From: Nocardioides sp. cx-173
Lineage (GTDB): Bacteria; Actinomycetota; Actinomycetes; Propionibacteriales; Nocardioidaceae
Direction: 5' to 3'
Assembly (NCBI RefSeq): GCF_021117365.1
Contig: NZ_CP088262.1
Location: forward strand, 2,127,001 to 2,191,000
Length of the DNA: 64,000 bases
A model generated the notes under the pieces. The model did not search any database and had not been told where the DNA came from. It saw only the letters and a list, made by a program, of their open reading frames with translations. Shown here one piece after another: positions 33,875 through 42,622 of this stretch (position 1 is its first letter; the number at the start of each line of letters is the position of its first letter). A program made the position numbers and the translations under genes.

Positions 33875-35125
33875 CTAGGTCGAGGTCATCAGGCCGAGCG
33901 CGGTCGGGGTGAATCCCGGGAAGACGGTCGCGGTCGAGGACCCGAAGCGGGTGGAGACGACCTCGCTCAGCACGCTGCGGTAGTCGGTGGTGACCCGCAG
34001 ATCGGCGTCGTCGTCGCGGGTGAGACCGGGCCAGGTGCCGTAGACCTTGCCGCCCTTGACCCCGGCGCCGGCCACGAACATCACGTTGCCGTAGCCATGG
34101 TCGAGGCCGTAGTTGTCGTTCTCGACGGTCCGGCGCCCGAACTCGCTGAGCACCACGAGCGTCACCTTCGCGGCCTGGCTGCCCAGGTCCGCCAGGAACG
34201 CCGCGACCGAGCGGGCCAGGTCGTCGGTGTTGTCGACCATCCGGCCCCATTCCAGCGTCCCGAGGTCGCTGTGCATGTCCCAGTCGCCCTGGTCGACCGT
34301 CAGCACCTCGACCCCGACGTCGCCGCGGATGATCCGGGCGACCGACGCGAGCGCGCGACCCAGGTCGCTGCGGGGGTACGACGCGCTGTTGTCCGCGGCG
34401 CGCACGACGGGCTGGAAGGCGCCCAGCGCCGAGAACGTCGAGCGCATCGCGGTGCCCAGTGGGCTGCGGTCGGCGTCCCACATGGTGTGCAGGGAGCGCT
34501 TGCGCCCGTCGCGGACGACCCATTCGTCGTCGCCGGGGATCGCCATGTCCTTGACCGAGTCGCTCGACATCACCGGCTCACCGCCGAACAGCGAGGCCGG
34601 CACCACCCCGGTGCCGATGCTGAACCCCTGCAGGGGCGAGGAGCCCGGACGGGTGCCGATCAGCCGGTTGAGCCAGCCGACGCGCTTCGTTGAGCCGGGG
34701 TCGGCGTCCTCCACCTCCTCCATGGCAGCGAAGTGCGAGCGGTTGGGCGCGGGGAGCCCGGTGGCCTGGACGGCCGCGAGCCGGCCGGAGGTCCACAGCG
34801 GCACGAGCGGGGCCAGCCCGGGGTGCAGCCCGAACATCTCGTCGGCGACGAGCAGCTGCGCCTGGGGGATCGCCAGGCGAGGACGGGCCTGGTAGTAGAC
34901 CGGGTCGCCGTGGGGGACGACGAGGGAGAGGCCGTCGGCGGCGCCGCGCAGCGACAGCACCACGAGCACCGAGGAGGCGGTGGCCGCGGCGGCCGGGGCG
35001 GCGGTCACGACCGCGGAGCCGATGGCGGTCGAGGCGCCCGCGAGGGCGATCGCGCAGGAGAGGAGCCCACGGCGCGAGACCGCACGGAACTCCTCGCAGC
35101 AGGCGGTCTCGCTCGGGTCGGTCAT
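33875..35125 (-). CDS. Tat-exported DUF1501 protein
   Basis: DUF1501 proteins have an alkaline-phosphatase/sulfatase-like fold and are nearly always encoded beside DUF1800 partners; their substrate is unknown. The N-terminus carries a twin-arginine signal, VSRRGLLSCAIALAGAS, ending near APAAAATAS. Family blocks are VLSLRGAADGLSLVVP, LHPGLAPLVPLW, PNRSHFAAMEEVE, WDMHSDLG (metal-ligand type Asp/His) and LSEFGRRTVENDN with DHGYGN. The 416 residues are full length. It follows the DUF1800 gene by 7 bp, so the two are cotranscribed. Confidence 0.85.
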   Translation of the reverse strand: MTDPSETACCEEFRAVSRRGLLSCAIALAGASTAIGSAVVTAAPAAAATASSVLVVLSLRGAADGLSLVVPHGDPVYYQARPRLAIPQAQLLVADEMFGLHPGLAPLVPLWTSGRLAAVQATGLPAPNRSHFAAMEEVEDADPGSTKRVGWLNRLIGTRPGSSPLQGFSIGTGVVPASLFGGEPVMSSDSVKDMAIPGDDEWVVRDGRKRSLHTMWDADRSPLGTAMRSTFSALGAFQPVVRAADNSASYPRSDLGRALASVARIIRGDVGVEVLTVDQGDWDMHSDLGTLEWGRMVDNTDDLARSVAAFLADLGSQAAKVTLVVLSEFGRRTVENDNYGLDHGYGNVMFVAGAGVKGGKVYGTWPGLTRDDDADLRVTTDYRSVLSEVVSTRFGSSTATVFPGFTPTALGLMTST

Positions 35126-35132
35126 GGCCTCG

Positions 35133-36707
35133 TCACTTCCTGAGGTGGTACGGCGAGTCGAGCAGGGTCGTCAGCAGTCGCGGCATGCTCCACCGCACCA
35201 GGTCGTGCTCGCGGGTGATGACCTCTCGGCGCCCGACCCCCACGGCCTCGCTGCAGGCCTTGAGCAGGGTGGCGGTGGAGCGGCGGCCGAGCAGCTGCTG
35301 GCACAGGTGGTCGACGAGCATGTCGAAGCGGATCCGCCGCCGGGGGAGCCACTGGCCGGGCCGCCGGTAGCCGGTGCCGGCCGTGGGCCACCATCCGCCG
35401 CTGAGCGTGTAGTGCAGCTCGAGCGAGGCGATCATCCGCGAGGGCGAGGACCACGAGGCGCTGTCGACGGGCTGGCCGTCGGCGCGGGGCCACTCGAACG
35501 GCGTCGTCCCGAGGGCTGCGGTCTGCCACAGGATCGCGTTGGCGGCGTACTGCTCCCCGCGCTCGCCCTCAGGCGGCCGGGCGATCCGGACCCGCAGGGC
35601 GCGGTAGGTGGAGACGGCGTCCTCACCGGGGTCCTTCACCTTGAGCCCGGCCGACGCCCGGAACCCCCGGTGCGCGACCAGCGCGCGCAGGACCGGCTTG
35701 ATGGCGGTGTCGTGGGCGAGGTAGACCGCGGCCAGGTGGTCCACCAGCGACTGGGGCGGGTCGTCGCGCACGAACTTGCAGGCCAGCTTGCGCGCGATCC
35801 GCTGGGCGGTCGCGGGGTGGCGCGCGAGATGGCGCAGGTAGCGGTGGGTGAGCTCGCGACCGTCCGCGGCGGCGTTGGGATCGTGGAACCCCATGACCCG
35901 GACGGGGCCCGTCCAGTGCCGCTCGGGCTGGTACGACGCCCGCCAGGTGCGCCACAGGTCGACACTCCAGCCCGTGAGGATGCGCGCCGAGGACTTCACG
36001 TCGTCCTCGGTGAACCTGCCGCGACCGACGGTGTGGAGCTCGAGGAGCTCGCGGGCGAGGTTCTCGTTGGGCCGCCGCTTCGTCGACACGGCCTGGTTGA
36101 GGTACACCAGCATCGCAGGGTGGGTGATCGCCTCGCGCAGCAGGTCCTCGTAGGTGCCCAGCGCGTGGCGACGCACCAGGTCGCCGTACGGCACCCGGTG
36201 GGTGAACTGCGCGTCGCCGTTGACCGGCACATGGAGGTGGTTCTCCCAGAACTCCGTCATCACCTCCAGCACTTGGTGCTGGCCACGGGTCCGGCGCAGC
36301 AGCAGGTAGCGCTGGTAGTCCTCCATGACCGCCCAGCCGTACTCGATCTCGCTCGTCTGGCGCGACCACAGCTCCTGCGCGCCGCGGTCGAGGCCCGACC
36401 ACCACGTGCGCAGCGAGGCGGCGGTCGGGTCCGGGATCCGCTCGGGCGCCAGCTGCCACTCGAACCACCGGCGCGCACCGCCCCGGCGGCGCACCTGCGC
36501 CGCGAGCGCCGGGGTCAGCCCGTAGGAGAAGCGGCCGACCAGGTGCCGGTCGGGTGCGGTGAGGAGCTTGGCCCCCGGGAAGCGCGCGGGGGTCCAGGGC
36601 CCGGCGTACGCCGGAGCGGCCACGGCGCCGCCGACCGCTCCCGCGACGCCCAGCGCGCCGGCACCGCCGAGCAGGCTGCGGCGGGTCGGGGCGGGCGACG
36701 AGCTCAT
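35133..36707 (-). CDS. Tat-exported DUF1800 protein
   Basis: DUF1800 proteins are about 500-residue helical exported proteins that pair with DUF1501. Here a Tat signal, PTRRSLLGGAGALGVAGA, ends at PAYAG. The body shows the family order: HLVGRFSYGLTP, EFWENHLHVP, YGDLVRRHALGTYEDLLREAITHPAMLVYLNQ (quoted in part), NENLARELLELHTVG, and later GFHDPNAAADG and FVRDDPPQSLVDHLA. ATG 36707 has AGGAG eight bases upstream and gives 524 residues. The pair may process or anchor a cell-wall component, but no activity is known to me. Confidence 0.83.
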   Translation of the reverse strand: MSSSPAPTRRSLLGGAGALGVAGAVGGAVAAPAYAGPWTPARFPGAKLLTAPDRHLVGRFSYGLTPALAAQVRRRGGARRWFEWQLAPERIPDPTAASLRTWWSGLDRGAQELWSRQTSEIEYGWAVMEDYQRYLLLRRTRGQHQVLEVMTEFWENHLHVPVNGDAQFTHRVPYGDLVRRHALGTYEDLLREAITHPAMLVYLNQAVSTKRRPNENLARELLELHTVGRGRFTEDDVKSSARILTGWSVDLWRTWRASYQPERHWTGPVRVMGFHDPNAAADGRELTHRYLRHLARHPATAQRIARKLACKFVRDDPPQSLVDHLAAVYLAHDTAIKPVLRALVAHRGFRASAGLKVKDPGEDAVSTYRALRVRIARPPEGERGEQYAANAILWQTAALGTTPFEWPRADGQPVDSASWSSPSRMIASLELHYTLSGGWWPTAGTGYRRPGQWLPRRRIRFDMLVDHLCQQLLGRRSTATLLKACSEAVGVGRREVITREHDLVRWSMPRLLTTLLDSPYHLRK

Positions 36708-36913
36708 CGAGTCTCCTGGCTGCCCCGGGACCGAGTGCGGGGACCGGCCCAGGATAGGCAGAGTGGCGCCCACGGCGCGCCGACACGGCGAAGCCGGCCG
36801 GGCCGCACCGCCGAAGCGCACGCGGGCCCGTCCTGCGTCTAATATTGTGCGCTCCCCGGCCCTCGACCCTTAAGGACCCTGAGCTCCCGCCATGGACGGC
36901 TCTCAAAGTAGCT

Positions 36914-36935
36914 CGCTCTCCGCCCACGGAGAGCG
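36914..36935 (+). promoter_or_regulatory. Hairpin masking the ribosome-binding site of the first CNNM gene
   Basis: The arms CGCTCTCCG and CGGAGAGCG (9 bp, perfect, 4-base loop) place the only GGAG Shine-Dalgarno inside the stem, 7 bases before the GTG start. A TAATAT -10-like box is 75 bp further up (36840-36845). The 231-bp region between the DUF1800 and CNNM starts otherwise shows no gene. Confidence 0.45.
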
Positions 36936-36938
36936 CCC

Positions 36939-38285
36939 GTGACCCCCCTGCTCCTGCTCGCGATCGCCCTGCTGCTGATCGTGATGTGCGGCGTCTTCGT
37001 CGCCGCCGAGTTCGCCTTCGTCACCGTCGACCGCGGCCAGGTCGAGCGGCTGGCCGCCGAGGGCGACGCCAGCGCCCAAGGCCTGCTCAGCGGGTTGCGG
37101 TCGCTCTCCACCCAGCTCTCGGGCGCTCAGGTGGGCATCACCGTGACCAACCTCGGCGTCGGCTTCCTCGCCGAGCCGGCCATCGCCGACCTCATCGACG
37201 GCCCGCTGCACGACGTCGGCGTCCCCGACGGCGCGGTGAGCCCGCTCGCGATCGGCATCGGCCTGGTGACCGGCACCGTGCTGACCATGATCTTCGGCGA
37301 GCTGGTGCCCAAGAACCTGGCCATCGCGATGCCCCTGGCCACCGCCCGGGCCACCCAGCGGCCGATGCGCTGGTGGACGGCGGTCAACCACTACCCGATC
37401 CGGCTCCTCAACGGCTCGGCCAACGCCGTCGTGCGCCGCCTGGGCATGGAGCCGCAGGAGGAGCTGCGCTCGGCGCGCAGCTCCACCGAGCTGGCCTCGC
37501 TGATCCAACGCTCCGCCGACATCGGGACCCTCGACGCCGACACCGCCGAGCTGATGGAGCGCTCGGTGGAGTTCGGGACCCGCACCGCCGGCGAGATCAT
37601 GACCCCTCGCGTGCGCACCCGCAGCCTGGAGGCCAACGACCGGGCGAGCGCGGTGATCGAGCTGACCCGCCAGACCGGGCACAGCCGGTTCCCCGTGCTC
37701 GACGCCGACGACGCGGTCGTCGGCACCGTCCACGTCAAGAACGCCGTCGCCCTGCCGCTGCACGAGCGGGCCACCACCAAGGTCAAGCACCTGATGGCCA
37801 AGCCCATCGTCGTGCCCGACTCGCTGCGCCTGGACCCACTGCTGGCGCTGCTGCGAGAGGACGGCTTCCAGATGGCCGTGGTCCTCGACGAGTACGGCGG
37901 CCACGCCGGCATCGTGACCCTGGAGGACGTGGTCGAGGAGATCGTGGGCGACATCGCCGACGAGCACGACCGCCTGGGCGCTCGTGCCCGGCAGCGCCGC
38001 GACGGCAGCTGGTCGCTCTCGGGGCTGCTGCGCCCCGACGAGGTGGAGGACCTCACCGGCATCGCGCTGCCCCCGGACGAGGACTACGACACGATCGCCG
38101 GCCTGGTGCTCAAGGTCGTGGGCCGCGTGCCGGAGAACGGCGACATCGCCGAGGTGCCCGTCCCGGACCTGAGCGACCCCGACGAGCCGCGCGAGCAGCT
38201 CGCGGTGCTGACCGTGGAGCACATGGACGGCCTGCGGATCGACCGGGTCGGGCTGCGCGTGCTCGAGGGCGAGGACGAGTCATGA
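36939..38285 (+). CDS. CNNM/CBS-domain membrane protein (hemolysin C/CorC-like), first of two
   Basis: CNNM-type proteins are linked to Mg2+ or other divalent-cation efflux. The order is: N-terminal DUF21 membrane domain (helix 1 LLLLAIALLLIVMCGVFVAAEFAFV, given in part as AAEFAFVTVDR), AQVGITVTNLGVGFL, FGELVPKNLAIAMP; then a CBS pair (TAGEIMTPRVRT, GHSRFPVLDADDAVVGTV, VLDEYGGHAGIVTLEDVVEEIVGDI in part); then a CorC_HlyC domain from about residue 360. The 448 residues are typical. The stop overlaps the second paralogue's ATG. Translation may be limited by the RBS hairpin. The commonly printed name hemolysin is historical. Confidence 0.9.
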   Translation: MTPLLLLAIALLLIVMCGVFVAAEFAFVTVDRGQVERLAAEGDASAQGLLSGLRSLSTQLSGAQVGITVTNLGVGFLAEPAIADLIDGPLHDVGVPDGAVSPLAIGIGLVTGTVLTMIFGELVPKNLAIAMPLATARATQRPMRWWTAVNHYPIRLLNGSANAVVRRLGMEPQEELRSARSSTELASLIQRSADIGTLDADTAELMERSVEFGTRTAGEIMTPRVRTRSLEANDRASAVIELTRQTGHSRFPVLDADDAVVGTVHVKNAVALPLHERATTKVKHLMAKPIVVPDSLRLDPLLALLREDGFQMAVVLDEYGGHAGIVTLEDVVEEIVGDIADEHDRLGARARQRRDGSWSLSGLLRPDEVEDLTGIALPPDEDYDTIAGLVLKVVGRVPENGDIAEVPVPDLSDPDEPREQLAVLTVEHMDGLRIDRVGLRVLEGEDES

Positions 38286-39343
38286 GCGACACCACGGCCC
38301 TGCTGGTCGCCGTCCTGCTGCTCGCCGCCAACGCGTTCTTCGTCGGCGCCGAGTTCGCCATCATCTCCGCTCGCCGCACGCAGGTCGAGCCGCGCGCCCA
38401 CGCGGGGTCCCGCATGGCCCGCACGACCCTGCGCGCCATGGAGAACGTCTCGCTGATGATGGCCGGCGCCCAGCTCGGCATCACGATCTGCTCGCTCGGC
38501 CTCGGTGCCATCGGCGAGCCGGCGGTGGCGCACCTGCTGGAGCCGGTGTTCGAGGCCCTCGGCGTCCCGCACGACCTGCTGCACCCGGTCGCGTTCGTCC
38601 TGGCGCTCCTGATCGTGGTGTTCCTGCACGTCGTCCTCGGCGAGATGGTCCCGAAGAACATCGCGCTGGCCGGTCCCGACCGCGCGGCGCTGGTGCTCGG
38701 TCCGCCGCTGGTCGGCATCGTCACGGTCCTGCGCCCGCTCATCGCGGGCCTCAACTGGATCGCCAACACGACGCTGCGGCTGATCCACGTGGAGCCGCGC
38801 GACGAGGTGACCTCGACGTTCACGCGGGAGGAGGTGGCCGCCCTCGTGGAGGAGTCGCGCGGGGAGGGGCTGCTCGCGGAGGGGGAGTACGACCGGCTGT
38901 CCGGCGCGCTCGGCTTCACCGAGAAGACGGTCGCCACCGTCGTCCTGGCTCCCGACACCCTGACCACCGTGCTGCGCGGGTCCTCCCCGGCCGACGTGGA
39001 GGCGCTGTGCGCCAGCACCGGCTTCAGCCGGTTCCCGGTGGCGAGCGAGGCCGGTGAGCTGATCGGCTACCTGCACATCAAGGACGTGCTGGAGCCAGAC
39101 GAGGCACGGCGCGAGCTGCCGATCGAGGACAAGTGGATCCGGCCGTTCGCTCCGGTCACGCCCGACGACCAGCTCCAGGACGCGCTCGAGACGCTGCAGC
39201 GTCGTGGCGCGCACATGGCGCGGGTGGTCGACGCCGAGGGCACGACCTTGGGCCTGGCCACGCTCGAGGACGTGATCGAGGAGCTGGTCGGTGAGATCCG
39301 GGACGCGGCGCACCACGACGCGCCTCAGGAGGCGGCCGGCTAG
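38282..39343 (+). CDS. CNNM/CBS-domain membrane protein, second of two
   Basis: The 353-residue paralogue of the upstream gene has the DUF21 domain (FFVGAEFAIISARR, AQLGITICSLGLGAIGEPAV in part, LGEMVPKNIALAGP) and a CBS pair (GFSRFPVASEAGELIGYLHIKDVL in part, LGLATLEDVIEELVGEI), but it ends without the CorC_HlyC domain. The two genes overlap by 4 bp. Adjacent long and short CNNM pairs are, from memory, also found in mycobacteria (Rv1841c/Rv1842c), where they are thought to act together. Confidence 0.9.
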   Translation: MSDTTALLVAVLLLAANAFFVGAEFAIISARRTQVEPRAHAGSRMARTTLRAMENVSLMMAGAQLGITICSLGLGAIGEPAVAHLLEPVFEALGVPHDLLHPVAFVLALLIVVFLHVVLGEMVPKNIALAGPDRAALVLGPPLVGIVTVLRPLIAGLNWIANTTLRLIHVEPRDEVTSTFTREEVAALVEESRGEGLLAEGEYDRLSGALGFTEKTVATVVLAPDTLTTVLRGSSPADVEALCASTGFSRFPVASEAGELIGYLHIKDVLEPDEARRELPIEDKWIRPFAPVTPDDQLQDALETLQRRGAHMARVVDAEGTTLGLATLEDVIEELVGEIRDAAHHDAPQEAAG

Positions 39344-39438
39344 ACACAGGTCACGTCCGGCCCCCCGCCCTCGCCGGGCAGGAGAGGTCCGGCGGCTAAA
39401 GTGTCGGCCACCAGGCTTACCCAAGCACCTCGACAGGA

Positions 39439-40053
39439 ATGCAGGCACCAGTGGCGGACGACTCGGCGCGCGAAGGCCGCGTCTGGACGGTTCCCAACCT
39501 GCTCAGCGCCCTGCGGCTGGCGGGGGTGCCGGTCTTCCTGTGGCTGGTCCTCGGCCCGGAGGAGGACGGCTGGGCCCTGGCGCTGCTCATGGTCTCCGGC
39601 CTCACCGACTTCCTCGACGGCTGGCTGGCGCGACGGCTCAACCAGCAGTCGCTGGTCGGCCAGATCCTCGACCCGGTGGCTGACCGCCTCTACATCCTCG
39701 CCGTCGTCGTGGGACTCGCGCTGCGCGACGTGATCCCGTGGTGGATGGCGATCTCGCTGCCGCTGCGCGACCTGCTCATGTGGGGGCTGGTGCCGCTGCT
39801 GCGGACCCGCGGCTACAGCGCCTTGCCGGTGCACTTCCTGGGCAAGGCGGCCACCTTCAACCTCCTCTACGCGTTCCCGCTGCTCCTGCTCGGGGACGGT
39901 GAGGGGACCGTCGCGGTGCTGGCCCGGGTGTGCGGGTGGGCGTTCGCCCTGTGGGGCATCGGCCTCTACTGGTGGGCCGGCGTCCTCTACGCGTGGCAGG
40001 TGAGGAAGCTGCTGCTCACGACCGAGCGTCGTGAGGCGGTCCAGGATGTCTGA
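39439..40053 (+). CDS. CDP-alcohol phosphatidyltransferase (PgsA2-like)
   Basis: A membrane enzyme that swaps CMP of a CDP-lipid for an alcohol. The catalytic signature D-x2-DG-x2-AR-x8-G-x3-D-x3-D is complete in DFLDGWLARR and GQILDPVADR. About six helices fill the 204 residues, as normal. The alcohol is not evident; the position before the DUF881 genes equals M. tuberculosis pgsA2 (Rv1822), whose product is also uncertain. ATG 39439 has AGGA directly against it, too close; GTG 39451 with AGG five bases upstream may be the true start. Confidence 0.85.
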   Translation: MQAPVADDSAREGRVWTVPNLLSALRLAGVPVFLWLVLGPEEDGWALALLMVSGLTDFLDGWLARRLNQQSLVGQILDPVADRLYILAVVVGLALRDVIPWWMAISLPLRDLLMWGLVPLLRTRGYSALPVHFLGKAATFNLLYAFPLLLLGDGEGTVAVLARVCGWAFALWGIGLYWWAGVLYAWQVRKLLLTTERREAVQDV

Positions 40054-40984
40054 GCGCCCCGAGCCGCCCCCCGAGCTGCCCCCTCGCGTGACCCTCCCAC
40101 TGCTGGACCTGATCCAGCGCCAGGCACTGGACGAGGACTACCTGCTCGCGGCCGAGCGGCGCGCCGCCCGGGCCGAGGAGGGCCGGACCGAGGGGGGCCG
40201 CACCGCCGAGGGCGGGGGCGGGTCCCCCGCGGCGACTGGAGCCGCCCGAGCGCCCGGGCCGCGCCGCGTGGCCGCCGTCGCCGTGGCCGTGTTCGGGATC
40301 ATGGCCGCGACCGCGGCGGTGCAGACCCAGCGCAACGCCGGCGTACGCGACGAGGGTCGCGCCAGCCTGGTCGCGCGGATCGAGGACCAGAACGAGCGGG
40401 TCTCGCGCATGCAGGTGCGCATCGCCGACCTGCGCGAGGAGAACGCCGACACCGAGGACGCGCTGCGCCGGCTGGGCGAGCGCGAGCAGGCACTCACGCC
40501 ACGGCTGCGCCGCCTCGGCGTCCGCACCGGCTTCACCCCCACCCAGGGGGAGGGCATCCGGGTCACCGTCAAGGACGCCGAGACCGGCGACCTCGACGGC
40601 ACGGTGCGCGACGAGGACCTCGCCCTCCTGGCCGACGGACTCTGGGCGGCCGGCGCCGAGGCCATCGCGATCAACGGACAGCGGCTGACCGCGCTCAGCG
40701 CCATCCGCACCTCGGGTGTGCCGATCGAGGTCAACGGGGTGGGCATCGCCTCGCCCTACACCGTCCTGGCGATCGGTGACCGAGGCAGCCTGCAGGCCAC
40801 ACTGCTCGACACCAGCAGCGGGATCGCGTTCGACAGCCTGTCGCGACGCTTCGGGTTCACCTACGACCTGCAGAATGAGGAGGACATGTCCCTGCCCTCC
40901 GGTCCCCGCTCCTTCCTGCTGCTCCGCTCGGCGGCCGAGGACACGGGCCAGGACCGCCCCCAGCCGAAGGAGTCGCCCTCGTGA
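40046..40984 (+). CDS. DUF881 membrane-anchored protein, first
   Basis: A bitopic protein of 312 residues: a cytoplasmic Pro/Glu-rich N-terminus, one helix at about 78-97 (RRVAAVAVAVFGIMAATAA), a coiled coil (about 105-155, MQVRIADLREENADTEDALRR in part), then the DUF881 domain with GEGIRVTVKDAE, GAEAIAINGQRLTALSAIR and a C-terminal SLPSGPRSF. Counterpart of Rv1823. DUF881 proteins are suspected cell-envelope or divisome factors. It overlaps the pgsA-like gene by 8 bp and the next gene by 4. Confidence 0.85.
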   Translation: MSERPEPPPELPPRVTLPLLDLIQRQALDEDYLLAAERRAARAEEGRTEGGRTAEGGGGSPAATGAARAPGPRRVAAVAVAVFGIMAATAAVQTQRNAGVRDEGRASLVARIEDQNERVSRMQVRIADLREENADTEDALRRLGEREQALTPRLRRLGVRTGFTPTQGEGIRVTVKDAETGDLDGTVRDEDLALLADGLWAAGAEAIAINGQRLTALSAIRTSGVPIEVNGVGIASPYTVLAIGDRGSLQATLLDTSSGIAFDSLSRRFGFTYDLQNEEDMSLPSGPRSFLLLRSAAEDTGQDRPQPKESPS

Positions 40985-41313
40985 TCGCCGTGCTGGGCCT
41001 GGCCGTGGGCATCCTCCTCGGCATCTACCTCAAGATCGACGTGCCGCTGGGCTTCGAGCAGTACCTGCCGATCGCGGTGGTGGCGGCGCTCGATGCGGTC
41101 TTCGGTGGGCTGCGCGCCTACCTCGACGGCATCTTCGACGACAAGGTGTTCGTCGTCTCGTTCGTCAGCAACGTGGTGATCGCCGCGGGCATCGTCTACG
41201 TCGGCGACCAGTTGGGCGTCGGGGGCCAGCTCTCGACCGGCGTGATCGTGGTCCTCGGCATCCGGATCTTCTCGAACGTCGCGGCCATCCGAAGGCACCT
41301 CTTCCATGCCTGA
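40981..41313 (+). CDS. Small basic membrane protein (DUF1290)
   Basis: 110 residues with three hydrophobic helices: VLGLAVGILLGIYL, YLPIAVVAALDAVFGGLRAYLDG, and VSFVSNVVIAAGIVYVGD. This sequence pattern is the DUF1290 or sbp family, always seen next to DUF881 genes in actinobacteria and firmicutes (Rv1824 counterpart). The function is unknown; a partner for the DUF881 proteins is likely. GTG start overlapping the upstream TGA; the end overlaps the next gene by 8 bp. Confidence 0.9.
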   Translation: MIAVLGLAVGILLGIYLKIDVPLGFEQYLPIAVVAALDAVFGGLRAYLDGIFDDKVFVVSFVSNVVIAAGIVYVGDQLGVGGQLSTGVIVVLGIRIFSNVAAIRRHLFHA

Positions 41314-42043
41314 GCCGGACACCTCGCCGGGGCGTCAGCGGCTGTGGCAGGCGCTGACCACCGCGTCGCGCCGCCAGGTCGTGGTCGCGGTGCTGCTCGG
41401 CCTGGTGGGCTTCGGCGCGGTCACGCAGGTGCAGAGCAGGGGAGTGGACGACTCCTACTCCGCGCTGCGTCAGCAGGAGCTGATCGACCTGCTCAACAGC
41501 CTCGCCGGCACGACCCAGCGCGGAGAGGCCCAGATCGCCCGGCTGGAGGCGACGCGCGAGGACCTGCAGTCGGTGACCAGCCGCCGACAGGCCGCCCTGG
41601 AGCAGGCGGAGTCCGAGGTGGACACGCTCTCCATCCTCGCCGGGCGGGTCCCGGTCACCGGTCCCGGCATCCGGATCACCATCACCGAGGTCGACGGGCA
41701 GGTGCAGGTGGCCTCGCTGATCGACACGATCCAGGAGCTGCGCACCGTCGGTGCCGAGGCGATGCAGGTCAACGGCGAGGTGCGGCTCATCGCGCAGTCG
41801 TCCTTCACCGACGTGTCCGGCGGCATCGCCATCGACGGCGTCACCGTGGAGTCGCCCTACGTCGTCGACGTCATCGGCGATCCCGACGTGCTCGCCGGCG
41901 CGATCACGTTCCCGCTCGGGCCCCGCGCCAAGCTGAAGGCCGACGGTGCCGAGCCGGAGGTCGAGAAGCTGACCTCGCTGGACATCGAGTCGGTGGTGGA
42001 GCCGGTGCAACCGGAGTACGCCGAACCCGGCAACGGGCAGTAA
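41306..42043 (+). CDS. DUF881 membrane-anchored protein, second
   Basis: A 245-residue paralogue of the upstream DUF881 gene and counterpart of Rv1825. One helix lies at about 25-42 (RQVVVAVLLGLVGFGAVTQV), then a coiled coil (TQRGEAQIARLEATREDLQ), then the DUF881 fold: VTGPGIRITITEVDGQ, GAEAMQVNGEVRLIAQSSF, VTVESPYVVDVIGD, LTSLDIESVVEP. The two DUF881 proteins flanking the small basic protein suggest a heteromeric envelope complex. A short hairpin (42075-42090) lies between it and gcvH. Confidence 0.87.
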   Translation: MPEPDTSPGRQRLWQALTTASRRQVVVAVLLGLVGFGAVTQVQSRGVDDSYSALRQQELIDLLNSLAGTTQRGEAQIARLEATREDLQSVTSRRQAALEQAESEVDTLSILAGRVPVTGPGIRITITEVDGQVQVASLIDTIQELRTVGAEAMQVNGEVRLIAQSSFTDVSGGIAIDGVTVESPYVVDVIGDPDVLAGAITFPLGPRAKLKADGAEPEVEKLTSLDIESVVEPVQPEYAEPGNGQ

Positions 42044-42112
42044 CCTGCAGCACGACCACCCAGGCTGTTTCCGCGCCCGAGGGCTCGGGCCTCGACCGGA
42101 GGAGATCCCGCT

Positions 42113-42499
42113 TTGTACCCCGATGACCTGAAGTACACCGTCGAGCACGAGTGGGTCCGGTCTCCGGGCGAGCACGAGGGGTCGGTGCGGATCGGCATCA
42201 CCGACTTCGCGCAGGACGCCCTGGGCGACATCGTCTACGTCTCGCTGCCCGACGTCGGCGACACCCTCGAGGCCGGGACGACCTGCGGTGAGCTGGAGTC
42301 GACCAAGTCGGTCAGCGACATCTACGCCCCCGTGACGGGCGAGGTCGTCGCGCGCAACGAGTCGCTCGACGCGACCCCCGAGCTGGTCAACAGCGACCCG
42401 TACGCCGGCGGCTGGCTGTTCGAGGTGGTCCCCTCGGACCCCGCGCAGCTCGACGACCTGCTCGAGGTCGACGCGTACGTCTCGACCCTCGACGGCTGA
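42113..42499 (+). CDS. gcvH: Glycine cleavage system H protein
   Basis: GcvH carries the lipoyl arm that shuttles the aminomethyl group between P, T and L proteins. Lys65 in ELESTKSVSD is the lipoylation site. The N-terminal LKYTVEHEWVR and GITDFAQDALGDIVYVSLP are standard, and the 128 residues are full length. It starts at TTG with GGAGGAG upstream; no ATG or GTG fits, as MYPDDLKYT is the usual N-terminus. gcvP lies 3.2 kb downstream; gcvT is not in the window. Confidence 0.95.
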   Translation: MYPDDLKYTVEHEWVRSPGEHEGSVRIGITDFAQDALGDIVYVSLPDVGDTLEAGTTCGELESTKSVSDIYAPVTGEVVARNESLDATPELVNSDPYAGGWLFEVVPSDPAQLDDLLEVDAYVSTLDG

Positions 42500-42522
42500 T
42501 CCGTGGACCGGCACGGATCGAC

Positions 42523-42550
42523 TTGATCCGTGCCCGCCGACTGATAGGTT
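42523..42550 (+). promoter_or_regulatory. Promoter candidate for garA
   Basis: TTGATC (42523-42528) and TAGGTT (42545-42550) are spaced by 16 bp, a fair housekeeping-sigma pattern, 73 bp before the garA ATG. Confidence 0.4.
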
Positions 42551-42567
42551 CGTTGCCCAACCGTCAA

Positions 42568-42586
42568 CCTCAACCCTGCCTTGAGG
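42568..42586. promoter_or_regulatory. Inverted repeat CCTCAA-N7-TTGAGG before garA
   Basis: The same core and spacing occur at 44461-44479 before the downstream merR gene. It lies just past the expected transcription start, where a bound protein would block. A MerR-type regulator encoded nearby is the likely ligand. Confidence 0.45.
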
Positions 42587-42622
42587 GTTAAGTGGGTACG
42601 ACGCCGACCGGAGGATGATTCG

